From Desulfofustis sp. PB-SRB1 (lineage in GTDB: Bacteria; Desulfobacterota; Desulfobulbia; Desulfobulbales; Desulfocapsaceae): a stretch of 64,000 nt of DNA. Positions 54,199-61,107 of this stretch are shown one piece after another. Made by a program: the position numbers and the translations under genes. The stretch spans positions 158,374-222,373 of the forward strand of contig JAEQMT010000009.1 of NCBI GenBank assembly GCA_016722945.1. The letters run 5' to 3'. Each line of letters begins with the position of its first letter. The first letter of the stretch is position 1. The notes below the pieces were generated by a model that was given only the letters and a program-made list of their open reading frames with translations, was not told the origin of the DNA and ran no database searches.

Positions 54199-55351
54199 AC
54201 CTGCGGCGCAGTTCCCTGGCGGCGGCAACCATGGCGCACAGTTTTTTATAGGCCACTTCTTCTTCGTTGACGGAGCGGCTGGCAAAACAGCCAAAGCCGC
54301 AATCGGTATTTAAGAAAAGCTGGTGGGGCCGGTAGTACTCTAAGGCTTTTTCAGCCTTTGCGGTAAGCAGTTCAACCGGTTCAACCTCGTCGGTACGCGG
54401 GTTGATCACGCCCAGCCCAAGTTCTCGATCAGCAAGTGTTTTGCCCACCACATCGATGTCGCCGGCGCGGGGGGTGGCGTACTCAAGAACGAACTGATCG
54501 ATCTTCATCGGTTTAAGGGCGGGCAGCAGGCGGGCATAGTCTCCCCGCAGCAGGACTTCTTCCTGTTTCGACCAATTGCCTCGACAGATATGGACGCCGA
54601 TTCGTATCCCGTCGACACCCTTGGTTATCCGGTTGATCAGATCCGCCGCGAAGGCAAGCTCCTTACCCGCGTCCCGGCGGGTGGCAAGGGTCGCTCACAT
54701 AAAGGTCCGTCGGTCGCACTCCTCGGACATTACCACCTCGGTGAGAACCGGTTCATCAAACTGAACGAAATCACAGCCGGCATCACGCAGGTCGATCAAC
54801 TCGTCGCGCAGAATCCTGACGATGTCGTCAGCCATCTTTTTATGGTTGCGGTAGGCCTTGCGGGTGAGCGCCGTTACCCACATGGAGCGGGTCAGGAGAT
54901 AGGGCCCCGGCAGGGTGATCTTGACCGGTTTACGGGTCAGCGTGCGCATAAAATGAAAATCCTCCAGGGCAAGGGGCTCGCGCCTGGAAAGCTTACCGAT
55001 GCAGGTGGGATTCTTCACGGCCGAGGCGGGCATATCCATGGTCCGCAGCATCTCCTCAAACTCTGCCTTATCCTCCACGTAATCGAGCATCTCGGCCAGG
55101 GACATCAGTGTGGTGCCACCGATTTTTTCGGTAACAAAGGCGTAGAAACTCTCCCGCCGATGTTCGCCGTCCACCAGAATATCGAGGCCGGCCTGCTCCT
55201 GTAAATCGACGGTGCGCCTGATTTCATCTTCGGCAACGGCGGTGAAATCGGCGCGTGAGACCGCCCCTTTCTGGTAGCCGCGCAGCATCTTCAAGAGATT
55301 TCGAGAGCGCGGCCAGGAGCCGACCTGGGTTGTCTGGAAGTTCTGTTCCAT
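54191..55351 (-). CDS. MetE-like methionine synthase with in-frame TGA, candidate selenoprotein
   Basis: The frame from ATG 55351 (MEQNFQTTQVGSWPRSRNLL) reads 386 codons to 54191, interrupted only by TGA at 54695-54697, codon 219. On both sides it is continuous MetE-type homology: FVQFDEPVLTEVVMSEE before, and VHICRGNWSKQEEVLLRG, DQFVLEYATPRAGD and LNTDCGFGCFASR after. The four zinc ligands expected in MetE are at His254, Cys256, Glu290 and Cys351. A hairpin with a CGGGAC loop lies 18 nt downstream of TGA, and SelB is encoded in the window, so TGA is most likely Sec. I recall homologues with Cys in the RRTFM(C) position. It lacks the N-terminal MetE half, like core methionine synthases. A decayed gene is the alternative. 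Confidence 0.8.
54661..54689 (-). promoter_or_regulatory. Candidate bacterial SECIS hairpin
   Basis: On the minus strand, after UGA: GCGAC, then CCUU-GCC-ACCCGC, loop CGGGAC, GCGGGU-AAGG. The upper stem is six perfect pairs (ACCCGC/GCGGGU), then a 3-nt bulge and four pairs below (CCUU/AAGG). The loop contains G residues early, and it lies 18 nt from the UGA, within the distance range I know for bacterial SECIS elements. Sequence reading only; not folded by program. Confidence 0.65.
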
Positions 55352-55361
55352 AAGTTTTCTT

Positions 55362-56099
55362 CTATACTATGGTGATTCTGGCGGTCACTTCAGTGGATTT
55401 GGCAAGGGTAGCGTAGAGCGGTGAGCGCTCAAGCGTCCGTTGCCAGGCCGATTTGATCCGTGCTTCATCATCAAAAGAGGAGGCGAAACAGGTGATCTCC
55501 ACCGCCTTGATGGATGGATCCCCTTCCTCGATACCAAGATGAGCGAGTACGTTGTGCAGTGAGCCGTTCAGGGAAATCTCGATATCGTCAATTTCGAGAT
55601 CAGCCCGGGCACACTCGGAGGCAAAGCCGGTGGTAAGAGAGCCGGCCAGCGCCCCGAACAGGTATTCAAGCGCTGATGGATGGGCGTCTTTTTCCTCAAA
55701 ACTTGCCGGCTGACCAATCTCAAAGGAGAAATTGCGGGCGTAAATTGTGGATTTGAGGTGACCGGTCACCCGTGCCCGCAGCCGCCACTGGTAGTTTCTC
55801 GCCTCGTTCTTGTCCTCTTCCAGGGCGGCCTCCTCCTCATCCGCACCGGCGCCCTTTTTCATGAAATAGCGGGTGTAGCCCTCAGCGGAGGACTTGCCCA
55901 GGTACTCATGGCCCGACATCCGGCACCAGGGCGGCAGGTCGTCGGCAACGGTGGGCTCCCGGCTGCGCATTTCCAGGATGCCGCCCTCCGGAACCGAGGA
56001 CATGGCCTCTCGTATCAGCAGTATCAATCCAGAACCGCAGTCCAGATCGCCGCCGTCAAACATGTTGTCGGGGCGTATGGTGGCGACATCCTGATCCAT
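55362..56099 (-). CDS. TusA-like/OsmC fusion protein
   Basis: About 245 aa from ATG 56099, preceded by GGAGAG. Residues 1-70 are TusA/SirA-like: LDCGSGLILLIREAMSSVPE, ILEMRSREPTVADDLPPWCR. The sulfur-accepting Cys is present, but the usual CPxP is CGSG. Residues ~100-245 are OsmC-like: FSFEIGQPASFEEKDAHPSA, EYLFGALAGSLTTGFASECA (the Cys pair expected for a thiol peroxidase is not fully clear), and AVEITCFASSFDDEARI. OsmC proteins reduce organic or lipid peroxides. It sits between DsrE and the MetE-like gene with a 10-bp gap. Confidence 0.85.
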   Translation of the reverse strand: MDQDVATIRPDNMFDGGDLDCGSGLILLIREAMSSVPEGGILEMRSREPTVADDLPPWCRMSGHEYLGKSSAEGYTRYFMKKGAGADEEEAALEEDKNEARNYQWRLRARVTGHLKSTIYARNFSFEIGQPASFEEKDAHPSALEYLFGALAGSLTTGFASECARADLEIDDIEISLNGSLHNVLAHLGIEEGDPSIKAVEITCFASSFDDEARIKSAWQRTLERSPLYATLAKSTEVTARITIV

Positions 56100-56115
56100 G
56101 TGCACTCTCTCCGTA

Positions 56116-56481
56116 TTAGTAGCAGACGCAGGGCGAGCCGTTGGCAAGCCACTCCACCAGGGCGGCGCCGCCGGCGGGAACGGCACCCTCGATCAGGTCG
56201 GATTCACCAATGTCGCGCTTTTTCATACACGGCGTACACACATAGATCTTGCCGCCTGCCTTGATGAACTTTTCCACCAGATCCTTAAGCGGGGCAAAGG
56301 GGCCGCCCTCGTTTATCTTCTCCATTTCTTCAGGAACGGCGCAATAGACCCCGTCTGAGCTGAGAAAGACCAGGGTCTCCTTTTCGCTGCCCTGGGCGGC
56401 GTTGGCCACGACGAATCCCAGGGTTGCCTTGTCTCCGTCGGTTTTACAATGGGTGATGCTGACACAAAATGTTTTTGCCAT
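56116..56481 (-). CDS. DsrE/YchN-family sulfur-relay protein
   Basis: 121 aa. DsrE-like fold: FCVSITHCKTDGDKATLGFV, TLVFLSSDGVYCAVPEEMEK, and the conserved C-terminal segment YVCTPCMKKRDIGESDLIEG, whose CxxC may form a persulfide. DsrE-like proteins carry sulfur to TusA-type partners; here the partners on both sides are TusA-like. Gap of 4 bp from the upstream gene and 16 bp to the TusA-OsmC start. Confidence 0.85.
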   Translation of the reverse strand: MAKTFCVSITHCKTDGDKATLGFVVANAAQGSEKETLVFLSSDGVYCAVPEEMEKINEGGPFAPLKDLVEKFIKAGGKIYVCTPCMKKRDIGESDLIEGAVPAGGAALVEWLANGSPCVCY

Positions 56482-56485
56482 GATC

Positions 56486-56740
56486 TTACTCCTTGATCAG
56501 TGAAGGTTTAAGGGTGATGAGATAAAAGGGGTGCTGCACCTCGGTCAGTTGATTGTCGGTCATCCGGCACCAGGCGGGAAGCTCAACGTATGCCCCGGGA
56601 TCTCTGGATATAACCAGAATCCGGCGCCCCGGTTCCTGGTCGCGGATATAGAGATAGAGGTTGACGATGACCCTGCCGCAGGTCTCCTCACCACCGTCAA
56701 ATTCATCGTCAAAATCCCAAGGGGGAATCTCCTCTGTCAT
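56486..56740 (-). CDS. TusA-like single-domain protein
   Basis: 84 aa from ATG 56740; a longer frame would read through a dispersed repeat and is rejected. The pattern parallels the TusA half of the fusion gene: EETCGRVIVNLYLYIRDQEP, ILVISRDPGAYVELPAWCRM. Again Cys-Gly replaces CPxP, and a second Cys sits in the LPAWCR segment as in LPPWCR of the fusion. First gene of a four-gene operon (TusA-like, DsrE, TusA-OsmC, MetE-like). Confidence 0.75.
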   Translation of the reverse strand: MTEEIPPWDFDDEFDGGEETCGRVIVNLYLYIRDQEPGRRILVISRDPGAYVELPAWCRMTDNQLTEVQHPFYLITLKPSLIKE

Positions 56741-56765
56741 AAAAAAATAATGGCCGTCACTAAGT

Positions 56766-56917
56766 TGATGAACTCGTAAAAACCTCAAAAATTGCTTGCT
56801 GCCGTCATTCCCGCCCTCGATAACAACACTCAAGGGCAGGCTGCAGCGGGAATCCAGTAATTTCAATTAATCACGGATTTCGGGTCAACTCCACCATGTC
56901 GTTGATAGAGGCTTGCA
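56766..56917 (-). repeat. Dispersed hairpin repeat, long-core type (reverse, decayed end)
   Basis: The left end TGATGAACTCGTAAAAACC and the core are normal; the right end is degenerate (GTTGATAGAGGCTTGCAC). It lies 25 bp upstream of the TusA-like gene. The rest of the 515-bp gap to the tRNA holds the tRNA promoter and nothing else recognised. Confidence 0.8.
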
Positions 56918-57159
56918 CAATTCCACCACTATGTTAAGTAAATCATGCCTTATTTGTAACCATAAGCGATGATATTTACCAACAGGAAGCTTCGATTTTT
57001 AGAATGAAAATAATAGAAATTTCCGATAACGACTGATCGCTGAAGTACTCCATATCAGGTAAAACGAATGCAGAGTAGCCAAGCGGCATCGACTGAACAC
57101 CCAATGCAGACAACCACCCAACAACTAAAAACCGCTACTTTACAGACAAGTCGATATTC

Positions 57160-57188
57160 TTGACGATGGCCCGCCCCTGTGCTAAATT
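57160..57188 (+). promoter_or_regulatory. Probable sigma70 promoter of tRNA-Arg
   Basis: TTGACG (57160-57165) and TAAATT (57183-57188) are 17 bp apart, ending 67 bp before the tRNA. A short inverted repeat (GCGAGG...CCTCGC) lies between. Confidence 0.55.
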
Positions 57189-57255
57189 CACCAGTCGCCT
57201 GCGAGGTATCCTCCTCGCGGCCCCTGCGTATGCATCATGGTCTACAACACAAGAT

Positions 57256-57332
57256 GGGCGGGTAGCTCAGCTGGATAGAGTGTCGGCCTCCGAAGCCGAA
57301 GGTCGCGGGTTCGAATCCCGCCTCGCCCACCA
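57256..57332 (+). tRNA. tRNA-Arg (anticodon CCG)
   Basis: 77 nt. Acceptor stem GGGCGGG pairs with CTCGCCC (one G-T), the D-arm contains AGCTGGATAGA, the anticodon arm is CGGC-CTCCGAA-GCCG giving anticodon CCG, and the T-arm is GCGGG-TTCGAAT-CCCGC. The 3' CCA is encoded. It decodes CGG. tRNA genes commonly serve as integration sites for islands, and the IS elements and defence genes begin ~170 bp downstream; no duplicated 3' end was seen within the window. Confidence 0.97.
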
Positions 57333-57500
57333 GTTTCAGAAAATCAAAATCCCTGTTCCTGTAATCGCAGAGCTTCCCCTGATTGTGGGAAAGCCTTGAA
57401 AAAAGATGGATGTTATCCTGTAAACATGATAAGTACAAAACTTGTCCTGATATATAGCAGAAAATTGGGTAACTGGTTGGTCTTGGTAGTTAATGAATAT

Positions 57501-57959
57501 CCTGATTACCACTAAAACTCAGCTAAGCTGAATTATTTCTGAGAGTCTCACTATATGAGACCCCTAGCATGGCATAATCAAATGAACCCAATGAATCAGG
57601 AGGATATGCCATGCTACGCAGTACCGTACAATTTCAAAAAGGACTCAGTTTACCATCATTTCTCGCCACCTACGGCACTGAAGAACAATGGCGGGAAGCG
57701 CTCTATCGGATTCGCTGGCCCTCTGGGTTTTGCTGCCCACGCTGTGGTCACCGCAGTTATTTTTTCATAAAAACCAGAATGCTCTATCAATGCACCGACT
57801 GTCGGACGCAAACTTCTCTGATGATCGCTGAATTTTGTTATCGTTTTAACAATCGATTTAACGTCGGAGAGATGATTCCAAGCTCATCCGTGCAGCTGCC
57901 CGTACGCCGCCAGTCCCTGGTTATAAACTGAAGTTAGCTGAGGATTGGTGGTAATCAGG
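57501..57959 (+). mobile_element. Internally deleted IS1595-family element
   Basis: Inverted ends CCTGATTACCAC (57501-57512) and GTGGTAATCAGG (57948-57959) continue as CTCAGCTAA-type partial matches, consistent with IS1595/ISXO2 ends. Between them is only a truncated transposase, so the element is non-autonomous and 459 bp long. The expected 8-bp target duplication was not found. Confidence 0.75.
57611..57931 (+). pseudogene. Truncated IS1595-type transposase
   Basis: 106 codons. The N-terminal zinc ribbon GTEEQWREALYRIRWPSGFC, CPRCGHRSYFFIKTRMLYQC, TDCRTQTSL is intact. It then jumps to AEFCYRFNNRFNVGEMIPSS, the C-terminal end of the family. The whole DDE catalytic domain (about 200 residues) is deleted in frame, so it cannot transpose itself. 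Confidence 0.8.
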
Positions 57960-57976
57960 AACAGATATGATGTTTC

Positions 57977-59300
57977 ACTACTGTCCGGGTGTTTTTCTCT
58001 GAGCACAGTATAACCTTTTAATATTACATGCTATACGCGTCAAAATGGCCATAATCGACTTGAAATCACATCCTTTTCTGAGGATGATCCCCGGTAAAAC
58101 CCTGGGGGGGGACACAGATGTTTACCGGTCGATTGATTTTCAAGCAGGTTATGGACTTCATACCGCTGTCAACCTTTCATCGTTGCGTTACAAAGTACCA
58201 GGGCAACTCCAACGTAAAAACATTTACGTGTCTCGATCAGTTTCTCTGCATGGCGTTTGCCCAGATCACCCACCGGGAAAGTCTGCGAGATATCGAGATT
58301 TGCCTTCGCTCCCAAAACAAGAAACTCTACCACATGGGTATCCGCGGACGAGTCTCCAGATCAACGCTCGCCGATGCCAACGAAAAGCGCGATTGGCGCA
58401 TCTATGCCGAGCTTGCTCAACACCTCATCGTTATTGCCAGAGACCTCTACCGGGAAGATCAGTTTCTCGAAGAGTTAGACGAAACGGTATATGCTCTGGA
58501 TTCAACCACCATCGATCTGTGCTTGTCAGTGTTTCCCTGGGCGGTTTTCCGCAAGAAAAAAGGTGCTGTCAAACTGCACACGTTGTTGGATCTACGGGGA
58601 AACATACCCACATTTATCCATATTTCCGACGGCAAACTGCACGATGTCAACGCGCTCGATTTGTTACCGTTGGAAACAGGCGCATATTATGTCATGGACC
58701 GGGGTTACCTGGATTTCCAACGACTCTACACCTTCAACCGAGTGCCTGCTTTTTTCGTGACTCGCGCCAAAGCAAATACGCAATACAAAAGGCGATATTC
58801 ACATACGGTCGACAAAACGACAGGCCTCCGTTGCGATCAAACAATCACGCTGAGTGGTTATTATACCAGCAAGTATTATCCAGACATTCTGCGTCGCGTG
58901 AAATTTCACGATGCGGCCACCACACAGACACTTGTTTTTCTCACCAACAATTTCTCTCTACCCGCATTAACAATAGCTCAGCTGTATCGAAGCCGATGGC
59001 AGGTCGAGCTGTTTTTCAAATGGATCAAGCAACATTTGAGGATAAAACGCTTTTTGGGCACCTCAGAGAATGCGGTGAAGACTCAGGTCTGGATAGCAGT
59101 CTGCGTTTATGTCCTGGTAGCCATTATGAAAAAACGGCTCAACCTCACCGAGAGCCTCTACACAATTTTACAGATTTTAAGTGTTACCTCTTTCGAAAAA
59201 GTACCCTTTTATCAACTTGTTACAGAGATGAACTACAAAAACCCAGACCAACCTGGCTATAAGCAACTGAAATTATTCTAATATTAACCGGACACTAGTG
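57977..59300 (+). mobile_element. Intact IS4-type insertion sequence
   Basis: 1324 bp. The left end ACTACTGTCCGGGT is inverted in ACCGGACACTAGTG at the right. A 10-bp target duplication ATGATGTTTC is at 57967-57976 and 59301-59310, perfect, indicating a recent insertion. It carries one complete transposase. Confidence 0.88.
58118..59281 (+). CDS. IS4-family transposase
   Basis: 387 aa, full length. An N-terminal helical domain (LIFKQVMDFIPLSTFHRCV) is followed by the DDE triad: ALDSTTIDLC, YVMDRGYLDFQRLY, and the YREK box LYRSRWQVELFFKWIKQHLR with the catalytic Glu. No internal stops or frameshifts are seen. The element ends 19 bp after its stop, so the inverted repeat is next to the coding sequence. 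Confidence 0.93.
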   Translation: MFTGRLIFKQVMDFIPLSTFHRCVTKYQGNSNVKTFTCLDQFLCMAFAQITHRESLRDIEICLRSQNKKLYHMGIRGRVSRSTLADANEKRDWRIYAELAQHLIVIARDLYREDQFLEELDETVYALDSTTIDLCLSVFPWAVFRKKKGAVKLHTLLDLRGNIPTFIHISDGKLHDVNALDLLPLETGAYYVMDRGYLDFQRLYTFNRVPAFFVTRAKANTQYKRRYSHTVDKTTGLRCDQTITLSGYYTSKYYPDILRRVKFHDAATTQTLVFLTNNFSLPALTIAQLYRSRWQVELFFKWIKQHLRIKRFLGTSENAVKTQVWIAVCVYVLVAIMKKRLNLTESLYTILQILSVTSFEKVPFYQLVTEMNYKNPDQPGYKQLKLF

Positions 59301-59380
59301 ATGATGTTTCTTGGATAAATAATTGATACGTTCAAGGGAAAACCTCTGTTTCAATAGCAAAGCATGGCCAAGTAAAAGCG

Positions 59381-61105
59381 TTGGAAATTGCGAAATCTAT
59401 CCGAGCTGAAAAAGAACGTGAAAGGTTGATGTTGGAAAATGTCAGCCCTGAAGCTGAATACTCAAATGCTCATTTGCGTAAGATTGCAAATGAACTTAAG
59501 GAGAAAAAAATAGATCTCGGTCAATTAATTAAAAATTTCGATTTGGACCATATCGACAAGCATTTTTCAGGCGGTGAAGAAATGGAAGAGCCTCAGATTG
59601 CCCATACAAAGGCAGAAGGGCTTACGGATCCGTTTCTCCGTGATGACTTCACTTGCCCAGGGCACTGCACACACCCCGCCTCTGCTGCCCCCGTTGAGCC
59701 AATAAATCCAGCGTTTGACCCTGCTGTCATTAACAAGCTGGTTGCTGTTCTTTCAAAGCATTTCACCAATGGTTACAGGCTGAATTCTCATATTGAGATG
59801 GTCCGCTTCAGGTCTTTTGCTGCGGAGCTTTACGGCGAGGAGATTGAACTGCCTCCTGAGGAACTGAAAAGGTTTCTTGCCATTTGCGGCACAGTCCATG
59901 GAGGAAAGGTGTACGCTGTTTCGACCGCAACTAAAGAACGGATTAAAAAATTGGCACAGGACTATTTCTCCGAAGGTGCAAAAGTCATCTTCTTTGCTGA
60001 ATTTTATGCTAAAAACGAAGACTGGCTGTTCGGCGCAAGTGTAATCTCCCAGGATATGCTCATTGGCATTCTACGCCACCTGTTCCCCAATCTTTCATTC
60101 ACAAAGACCTATTTCGGGTATACGAATGCTCCCATTTTTGTCGTCATTGAAAGCGAAATACTCCGCGTCTGGGGCGACAACGTGTTGCAGACCTACGACC
60201 AACTTGCTGAACGATTGAACTATGTGCCCATTGAAAGGATAAAGTATCACCTCGGTCAAAACGGAAACTTCATTTGGAGCAGCGCGGGAACTTTTTCACA
60301 CGTCAGTCGAATTGAAATCACGGATGAAGAGAGGCAAGAAATTCGGGCATTCGCTTTAAGGGAATGCAACGCACACGGCTATGCCTCGATGATTGACTTG
60401 CCCTTTGGTGAAATAGAGGGGCGCAACCACGACCTCTCGAGTACAGCGGTTCACAGCGCGGTATATCGCATCTGCCTTTCAGACAAATTTGAAAATAGAG
60501 GGAAAATTCTCACGCACAAAGGAGTGGGCTTTGATGCATTGACCATCATGAAGAAATACTGCCGAAGAATTGATCGATGCACAACTGAGGATCTCTTGAA
60601 CCTTTACCGGGAATTGACGGGCAGAGAAGACAGCCAGGTAGCAATGGCAGTGGGCACTGCCGTGCTAGTGCGTGTTGACAGGGACACTTATATGGCGGAC
60701 AGATACCTGCACTTCACTATCGACCTAATTGACCAGGTAATCGGGCAGTTTCTCACGGATGAGTATCTTCCACTCAAGGATTTTACGACATTTGCGACTT
60801 TCCCACATTGCGGTCATACATGGAATTTGTTCTTGCTTGAAAGCTATTGCCGTCGTTTTAGTAGGGAATTTCGATTTGATACTCCAACGATTAACTCACG
60901 GAACACTGGAGTTGTCATCCGCAAAAGCTGTGATATGGATCATACGGAGATTCTGATCGATGCCGTTGTGAATTCTAACGTCCCTTTGACAATTAAATCT
61001 GTGGGTGCTTTTTTATTTGAGAGCGGTTACATCGGCAAAAGTACACCCGCAAAAGTTGCCGAAATTATAAACAAAGCAAAGGTTAAACGAGAAGGTCGAG
61101 ATTGA
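59381..61105 (+). CDS. Unrecognised 574-aa protein, first gene of defence island
   Basis: The frame starts with TTG (MEIAKSIRAEKERERLML). Upstream it remains open to a TGA at 59324, reading TSVSIAKHGQVKALEIAK, which resembles the end of an AP2-type DNA-binding domain; no ATG is present, so the 5' end may be missing. A coiled-coil-like region (~residues 25-60) is followed by an acidic/Pro linker, then about 450 residues in which similar ~90-residue helical/wing units seem to occur (LKRFLAICGTVHGGKVYAVS; LAERLNYVPIERIKYHLGQN). I recognise no family. Its stop overlaps the BrxP-like start region, so it belongs to the same operon. Confidence 0.75.
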   Translation: MEIAKSIRAEKERERLMLENVSPEAEYSNAHLRKIANELKEKKIDLGQLIKNFDLDHIDKHFSGGEEMEEPQIAHTKAEGLTDPFLRDDFTCPGHCTHPASAAPVEPINPAFDPAVINKLVAVLSKHFTNGYRLNSHIEMVRFRSFAAELYGEEIELPPEELKRFLAICGTVHGGKVYAVSTATKERIKKLAQDYFSEGAKVIFFAEFYAKNEDWLFGASVISQDMLIGILRHLFPNLSFTKTYFGYTNAPIFVVIESEILRVWGDNVLQTYDQLAERLNYVPIERIKYHLGQNGNFIWSSAGTFSHVSRIEITDEERQEIRAFALRECNAHGYASMIDLPFGEIEGRNHDLSSTAVHSAVYRICLSDKFENRGKILTHKGVGFDALTIMKKYCRRIDRCTTEDLLNLYRELTGREDSQVAMAVGTAVLVRVDRDTYMADRYLHFTIDLIDQVIGQFLTDEYLPLKDFTTFATFPHCGHTWNLFLLESYCRRFSREFRFDTPTINSRNTGVVIRKSCDMDHTEILIDAVVNSNVPLTIKSVGAFLFESGYIGKSTPAKVAEIINKAKVKREGRD

Positions 61106-61107
61106 CG

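Noticed and set aside
57160..57438. Short open frames spanning the tRNA (57160-57399 and 57235-57438)
   Set aside because: They run through the tRNA-Arg gene and its promoter.
58045..59262. 405-codon open frame overlapping the IS4 transposase
   Set aside because: The frame at 58118 contains the complete DDE motifs; this one is a shadow in another frame.
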